DNA of 64,000 nucleotides from Halocaridina rubra (lineage: Eukaryota > Arthropoda > Malacostraca > Decapoda > Atyidae), in contig JAXCGZ010005709.1 of assembly GCA_037179515.1 (NCBI GenBank), positions 124,451-188,450 of the forward strand. The letters run 5' to 3'. Positions 55,268 through 64,000 of this stretch are shown here, one piece after another. Positions within the stretch are counted from its first letter, which is position 1. Each line of letters starts with the position of its first letter. The translations under genes were made by a program, and so were the position numbers. The notes under the pieces are model-generated. The model worked only from the letters and a program-made list of their open reading frames with translations. It was not told the origin of the DNA and did not search any database.

Positions 55268-56260
55268 TGCCTAATCTCGGGATTCTTCACTGGAATGCCC
55301 AGGGTTTGAGACAAAATCCAACTCCTGGAAGGCATTGCCAGGGCTAACAATATCGATGTCCTCATGGTTCAGTAAACCCTGTGTTTGGATCAGAACACTC
55401 CTAAAGTTTCCGGATACCAGGGATTCTACCAACACTGGACTTCGGGGGAGAACAGAAGCATCACCACCTTTATCAAGAAACGCTTGCTTGGCAAATAATT
55501 CACTCAACCTGTCTATTGTGGCAAAGGTGTCCATGTCCTTGCTGTCAGTATTAAGCTACAGGGCATCTGCATAGATTTTAGCAACATCTGTAGACAGCAC
55601 GATGATGATTTGGACCTGTCTGCCCTCTTCGGCTAAGTCAGCCATTGTGACTTGGTAATAGGAGGCGATTTTAATGCGCACCAACCAAGATTCAGGTATG
55701 AGTGCCCCTGTGCTGCAGGCAGACACATCATGAGTCTGCTTGACGACCAAGAAGACATCACCTTGCTCAACAGTCATGAGCCAACTCATGGGAGAGGCAG
55801 AATCTGGATCTCACCTTCGTCTCCTACTCGCTAAAACAGGATGCCACTTGGAGAGTTCACCTCCTGGTCATGAATGACCACTATGGGATCCACATCAAGC
55901 TGCCATTTCCTGAAATCTTCGAAATCCCTGCTCCACCTCCTCGATGGAATTTCAAGAAGGCCTACTGTGACCAATTCCAGGAGCACCTCAGCAATTGGTA
56001 ATCAGCTTATGCACCACCTAGGGATATTGACCAAGCTGAGGCTGAACTAGTTAATGCCTTGCAGCTGCAGCTGACTCCTCTATCCCCCTATGTGATAGAG
56101 TTAAAGAACTCAATCACCTGCTCAATGTCGTCCAAAAATTGTACAGGAACTGTCTGACTGAAGACTTACCATACTCTCCAGGTATTTAAAGAACATGTCC
56201 GTGAAGAGACAAGAGAAATCAAGAGGAAAAAATGGCTTAAATGGTGTTCCACCATAGATA
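55268..56260 (+). pseudogene. Endonuclease region of LINE family E ORF2
   Basis: Opens MPNLGILHWNAQGLRQNP, a normal start of LINE endonucleases. Later pieces in changing frames include IGGDFNAHQPRF (catalytic Asp and Asn, 55650-55690) and MNDHYGIHI near 55870 (the usual SDH is NDH). Broken by several frameshifts. Confidence 0.75.
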
Positions 56261-57439
56261 CCCACACCTGTGCGGGTCAAATGTGGAGGAATATCAACTC
56301 CTTCGCAAAGGGATGACCTAGAATCATCCCCCACAGGGACCCCAGCAGGGAAGCAGAAAAACACCACCTCCAACAAATTTGAGGATAGGGCAAACTCCAA
56401 CCAACTCCCCATCACAACCAGAACAACTCTTCAGGGACTCACTGCTGCAAGATTGGATGAAGTAGAAGAAGCCATCAACACAAAAGATCAAGCCGATGCT
56501 CCCTTCACTCTGACTGAGCTGCAGAGAGTGAGCAAGAGCTCCAAGAGCACAGCCCCAGGGGCAGACAGAATCACATACTCTCGGATTGAAAATATGGGGC
56601 CCCAAGGGGAGCTTGCTCTACTCTTTAATTAACCAGACATATACTCCGAGAGTCAGACCAGCTTCATGGAACAGTGCAGATATACAGCCCATTCCAAAGC
56701 TAAAAGATCCAGGTAACCCACGCTCTATCTCCCTCTTTAACTGCCTGAACAAGACGGCAGAAAAGTTAGTGCTAAGCAGACTTTGCTGGAATTGGCCACC
56801 CTTCCATTAAAATATGTTTGCCTGCCAGCCAGGCTTAGACACTTAGAATGATAGTATCCATGCTAACAATCATTAATAATCTGCGTGGCTTCATCGTATT
56901 TCCTGACCCTGAGAAGTCCTTTGAACTTGCCAACATACCGGCTATACTCTGCTCTAGTTGCTAAGCAGATCAAAGGAAATTTACTCTCCTGGATCAAGCT
57001 GAGTCTACTTAACCATAGTGCTCGAATCAAAGTTAAAGGGCATTATTCCACCTATAAACTCCACGAAAAGGGGATCCCCCAAGGTGAAATTCTTAGCCCA
57101 TTCCTCTTCAACTGTCTCATGGAGAAAATCATGGACATTGCACTACCAACTGGAGCTAAGATCTTCAATTTTGCAGACGAATTTGCCCTTGTCACAATAG
57201 GTGATAGGACTTTAAATGAGACCCATCGCTGCCTCACCAAGATTTACAAAGCCTCCATCTCCCTCGGACTAAAGATTAATGCCCTCAAAACCAAGGCGCT
57301 CCCCATCCACCAATGGAGACCAGACACTAGACTGGTCATAGACAATGAGCCTGTGGACTGGGTTACCCAAGCATCTTTACCTAGGTGTATACATCGACAG
57401 GCCACTTTCCCTCTGACCCGAGATGCAACATTTGCGTGA
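56261..57439 (+). pseudogene. Reverse transcriptase region of LINE family E
   Basis: Pieces include SSKSTAPGADRITYSRIENM (56540-56600), then SWNSADIQPIPK with SISLFNCLNKTAEKLV (56670-56770), KGIPQGEILSPFLFN (57068-57112) and KIFNFADEFALVT (57158-57200). The catalytic FADD is FADE here, removing one of the two metal-binding aspartates. The motif A segment near 56890 reads FLTLRSPLNLP rather than LDLxxAFD. Confidence 0.78.
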
Positions 57440-58430
57440 CAAATGTAAACTGCGCCAAACTGTCCTTTGACAGATGTCAGGCTTATACGACGACTCATCC
57501 TTTAATCTCCTTAGAACCTTCTATGTTCAAGCCATATGAAGCCTCTTAAACTATGCATGTCCCACTCTTTGGCTACTGAAAGACCAACAATGGGACAATA
57601 TAGAAATAATACAAAATACTACCATGCAGACCATGCTAGGAGCCCCAGTGTGGACCAAGAAACTGGAGCCGCAGTGGCTGCTTTCACCACCAAAGACCAC
57701 ATCGAATCCTGGAGGCTGTCAAACTCCTCCTTGCTCCAACCACAGTTGGTTGCCAAAGCCAATGCCCTCAGTTTTTTCTCCCAGCAAGGAACTAACCATG
57801 CCCTTATTCTCACCGAATCTAAAGGCCCCCTACAGGCCATCAAGAAGCCACTCCTCATAGACAGTATGAGAATAATTACTAGTATTCTTCACCTTTACCA
57901 CAGGCCAGTCAGCATTGGAAAAGCTGTCACCCTTGCTTTGATTCTCAGACATGTCGGCATCAAGTGAAACGAAGAAAGCTACCAAGCTGCTAAACAAGCC
58001 TATCTTTGGGCAGAGATTCAAGTATCCCTGCCTCCTTGGACTCTCAAGATCAAGACCAAAGCTTCCAAGGCACCCCTTAACCTATTACTAGCCAGACGCA
58101 ACTTATACACTGACATCGGTTTTTCCTCCACCTGGTGGTACAAAGCCACCACCAACCTGCAGTGCATCACCCTGCCCAAGAGCCTCTGCAAAAGCAGCAG
58201 TCAACTTGCACTGTTTGAGACTGATACAGGTGCACCTGTATCCTCTGTTCCACTACATCTTCGAATGTGGAGTCTTTTCTGAAATTCGACAGAAGACCAG
58301 TGGCTCAGTAACACCCTGCATGGATCCCAATACCCATCAAGTTGTTAGCTCCTTAATCAGAATAGCAACAATGATCTTCATGGACAGCCTACTGAACTTC
58401 ATCAGCCAGTACCTTCCTCCTAGATAATCA
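57440..58430 (+). pseudogene. RNase H and C-terminal region of LINE family E
   Basis: RNase H signatures: SNSSLLQPQLVAKANAL (where the E of the usual AE is changed), ALILTESKGPLQAI (Asp to Glu at the usual TDS), and LRHVGIK followed by a stop and NE. The end reads YPLFHYIFECGVFSEIR, the usual Cys/His-containing tail. Several active-site positions are mutated. Confidence 0.72.
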
Positions 58431-58928
58431 GGCAACAACTCATTCTCATTGTCAAGTCATGAGCTAAAGAGGATAACAACCTGTTCCTCAGCCTTTCCAG
58501 CGTGAGCCCAGCGCATGCTGGTGTGGTTCCGAAAGGAAGCCTTGTCCTTGCTGGTCATCAGCAAGATGCCCTCATTTTATTATTTTCCTCTTCTGTATTT
58601 TGTTCATCCAGTTATTGTTCATTTTTATATATTCATAAATTTTGTTTTTTGTCTAGTTTCCCTTACCTTTCCTTCCTAGTCGTTCTCTAGGGGTTAAAAG
58701 TGTGCAAGCTGCGCCATCACCTCTCCTCTCTTCTCCCCTATCCTATCTCGACTTTCCTCTTTCTTTCAACAAGGCACCTCTACAAAACTACAGGAGACTA
58801 TTAATTCTGAGCAGAACATTCTCGGTTTCCTCTTATCTTTGCAGATGTACTCTAGATCCATACGATCTTACCTATGTGCTTACCAAGGCCCAGCCACTCT
58901 CATGGGTGGATATTGAAAACAAACGGTG

Positions 58929-60599
<1,671 letters not shown>

Positions 60600-61510
60600 G
60601 CATGGTGGCCGTGAGCATGAGGATGCAAACGTTTTGCTGCCTCCGTATCAGCTGATGCACCCTCGCATGCTATTTCCCTGATGATATTATATCAAAAGTT
60701 TGTTTGCTGTTGTTCTTAATGCTTTTTTTTTCAATTTTCTTCATAATATTCGATTGCATTAAGTGGTAGAGGAGGAGGAGGATGCGGGAGAATGAGCCTC
60801 TATCGGCAAACGTTTTGCCGCTTCCCTATCAACTGATGCTTATCACTATTCTCTACATGCTATTTCCCTGACAATATTATATCGTAAGTTTGTTTGCTAT
60901 TTGTTCTTAATGCTCTTTTTAGTTTTCTTCATAATATTCGATCGCATTAAGCCGTAGAAGAGGAGGAGGATGCAAGAGAACGAACCTCTATCATCAAACG
61001 TTTCACCACTTCCGTATCAGCTGATGCACCCTCGCACGCTATCTCCCTGACAATATTATATCGAAAGTTTGTTTGCTGTTTGTTCTTGATGCGTTTTTTC
61101 AGTTTTCTTCATAATATTCGATTGCATCAAGCGGTAGAAGAGGAGGAGGATGCGGGAGAATGAGCCTCTATCAACAAACGTTTTGCTACTTCCGTACTAG
61201 CTGATGCAACCTTGCACGCTATTTCCCTGACGATGTTATATCGAAAATTTGTTTGCTGTTTGTTTTTAATGCTTTTTTCCATTATCATAATATCCGATCG
61301 CATTAAGCGGTAGAAGAGGATGAGGATGCGGGAGAATGAAACTCTATCCACAACTGTTTTGCCACTTCCGTATTAGCTGATGCACCCTCGCACGCTATTT
61401 CCCTGACAATGTTATGTTGAAAAATTTTTCTGTTTGTTCTTAATGCTTTTTTCCATTATCTTCATAATATACGATCGCATTAAGCTGTAGAAGAGGAGGA
61501 GGATGGCGGA
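60600..61510. repeat. Five tandem ~180 bp repeats
   Basis: The block 'caaacgttttgc' recurs at about 60627, 60808, 60996, 61176 and 61352 (spacings 181, 188, 180 and 176). Each unit has 'gatgcgggagaatgagcctct', 'gtatcagctgatgcaccctcgcacg', 'tatttccctgacaatattatat' and 'gttcttaatgc', and ends in 'gtagaagaggaggag'. GAG triplets mark each junction. No coding potential. Confidence 0.92.
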
Positions 61511-61675
61511 AAAGTGTCTCCGAGGCGGTCGATTATTTACTAAAATGAAATTTTTGTTTTTAAAATTTTTTTGCATGAGCATCATTTGCGAATTTTGCAT
61601 TTTTTTACTATTATTTTTTAAGAGCGTTATTCCAATTTGGCGGATAAAAAACACTCGCGGATAAAGTGAGCATGG

Positions 61676-61685
61676 TATATATATA

Positions 61686-61741
<56 letters not shown>
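61676..61741. repeat. (TA)n array, 66 bp
   Basis: One phase slip near 61692. Confidence 0.96.
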
Positions 61742-61746
<5 letters not shown>

Positions 61747-61757
61747 CTACCCATAAA

Positions 61758-62247
61758 ATGGATAGATATTTAAGCAAGAAATGCACCAGTGATGAACTTC
61801 ATTCTAATGGTGAAACTACTTCAGGTGCAACAAAGTGTTCGGCCAAGAAAAGTAAGACTAGGCTTAATCAACAATAATTAGCCTTTTCCACTGTGTTAGG
61901 TTTGCGGATGCAAAGTGTCAAAAGAGTAAATGCTATCTAGTAAGTTAAGTAAACATTTCCAAACGTCAAAAAATAGTCTCCAAGGAAAAGACTTACATTA
62001 TTTTAAAAGATTACTTGAGCAATAAACATAACAAAGAAGTTTTTCAAAAGCAGAACAACATTGTCTGAAAAAGTTCAAGTTGCTTCTAATGAAGTATCGG
62101 AAATAATTGCCTTAAAAATGAAATCTCTCTATTGCTGAATCCATAAATTTTACTTGCATGCAAGATGGTAAAGACTATGCCAGATGATGCAAAAAAAAGA
62201 TAACCAAATTTCCACTATCAAATGATACTGTTTACAGACTTATCTTG

Positions 62248-62249
<2 letters not shown>
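61758..62249 (+). pseudogene. hAT transposase (ZBED5-like) N-terminal remnant
   Basis: Starts MDRYLSKKCTSDELHSNG, a typical opening of ZBED5/SCAND3-like hAT transposases. In other frames come SKHFQTSKNSLQGKDLHYFK (after a lost BED finger region), LSEKVQVASNEVSEIIALK and [17 protein letters not shown], all in the expected order. Multiple stops and at least three frame changes. The catalytic domain is absent: the (TA)n array begins immediately after the DTVYR motif. Confidence 0.75.

Positions 62250-64000
<1,751 letters not shown>

Larger units (their letters stand above)
53736..58925 (+). mobile_element. LINE family E (I/R1-like, with gag-like ORF1 and RNase H)
   Basis: A 5.2 kb GC-richer block in AT-rich DNA. 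It contains ORF1 (nucleocapsid-like, zinc knuckles), then ORF2 with endonuclease, RT and RNase H, and a 3' end that also occurs alone at 24058-24345. Dozens of stops and shifts; not functional. RNase H plus a CCHC ORF1 point to the I/R1/LOA side of the LINE tree rather than CR1. Confidence 0.82.

Overview
This is eukaryotic nuclear DNA, most likely from a decapod crustacean. The evidence is the very dense (TA)n microsatellites (18 arrays of 45 bp or more, about 4.6 kb or 7% of the window), the mix of arthropod-type LINEs, pogo/Tigger-type DNA transposons, tRNA-derived SINEs and a Penelope-like element, and an intron-containing C2H2 zinc-finger gene. The order is an inference; no single gene proves it. 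There is no operon logic here: nearly everything is mobile or repetitive DNA, much of it nested.

Region by region. 1-4.7 kb: a broken LINE (family C, minus) abuts a decayed LINE of another family (A, plus). 4.7-13.3 kb: terminal-inverted-repeat elements (called FB1 here) and pogo/Tigger copies, one nested inside the other, separated by (TA)n arrays. 13.4-19 kb: sparse DNA with three weak candidate minus-strand exons, another FB1 copy carrying a truncated CR1-like LINE, and (TA)n arrays. 19.3-21.9 kb: a family A LINE with a continuous reverse-transcriptase ORF, followed head-to-tail by a partial second copy. 22-23.6 kb: a four-unit tandem array with tRNA-like promoter boxes. 24-31.5 kb: minus-strand LINE remains (families E, A, B). 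31.5-38 kb: mostly non-coding DNA with a CpG-rich 200 bp patch at 33.6 kb, a palindrome and LINE scraps. 38.2-40.0 kb: a pogo copy whose transposase middle is replaced by unrelated coding-like repeats. 40-45.2 kb: non-coding DNA, a SINE with a 17 bp target duplication inside a foldback element, and (TA)n arrays.

45.2-52.3 kb holds the one convincing host gene. It is a C2H2 zinc-finger protein whose start codon lies in a small exon (45240-45388) and whose terminal exon (48853 onward) encodes the zinc fingers and an acidic tail rich in SUMO-consensus motifs. The intron between them holds a decayed LINE that itself contains a SINE and a hAT-type MITE. 53.5-58.9 kb: a pogo-like 5' fragment, then a GC-richer, RNase H-bearing LINE (family E) with gag-like ORF1, all broken. 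59-64 kb: tandem repeats, a dead ZBED5-like hAT transposase, a 1.2 kb (TA)n array with 7 and 11 bp higher-order periodicity, and the end of a Penelope-like element with a hammerhead-ribozyme-like motif.

Family letters A-E and the name FB1 are local labels for this window only. All similarities were judged by eye within the window or from remembered family motifs; no database search was run.
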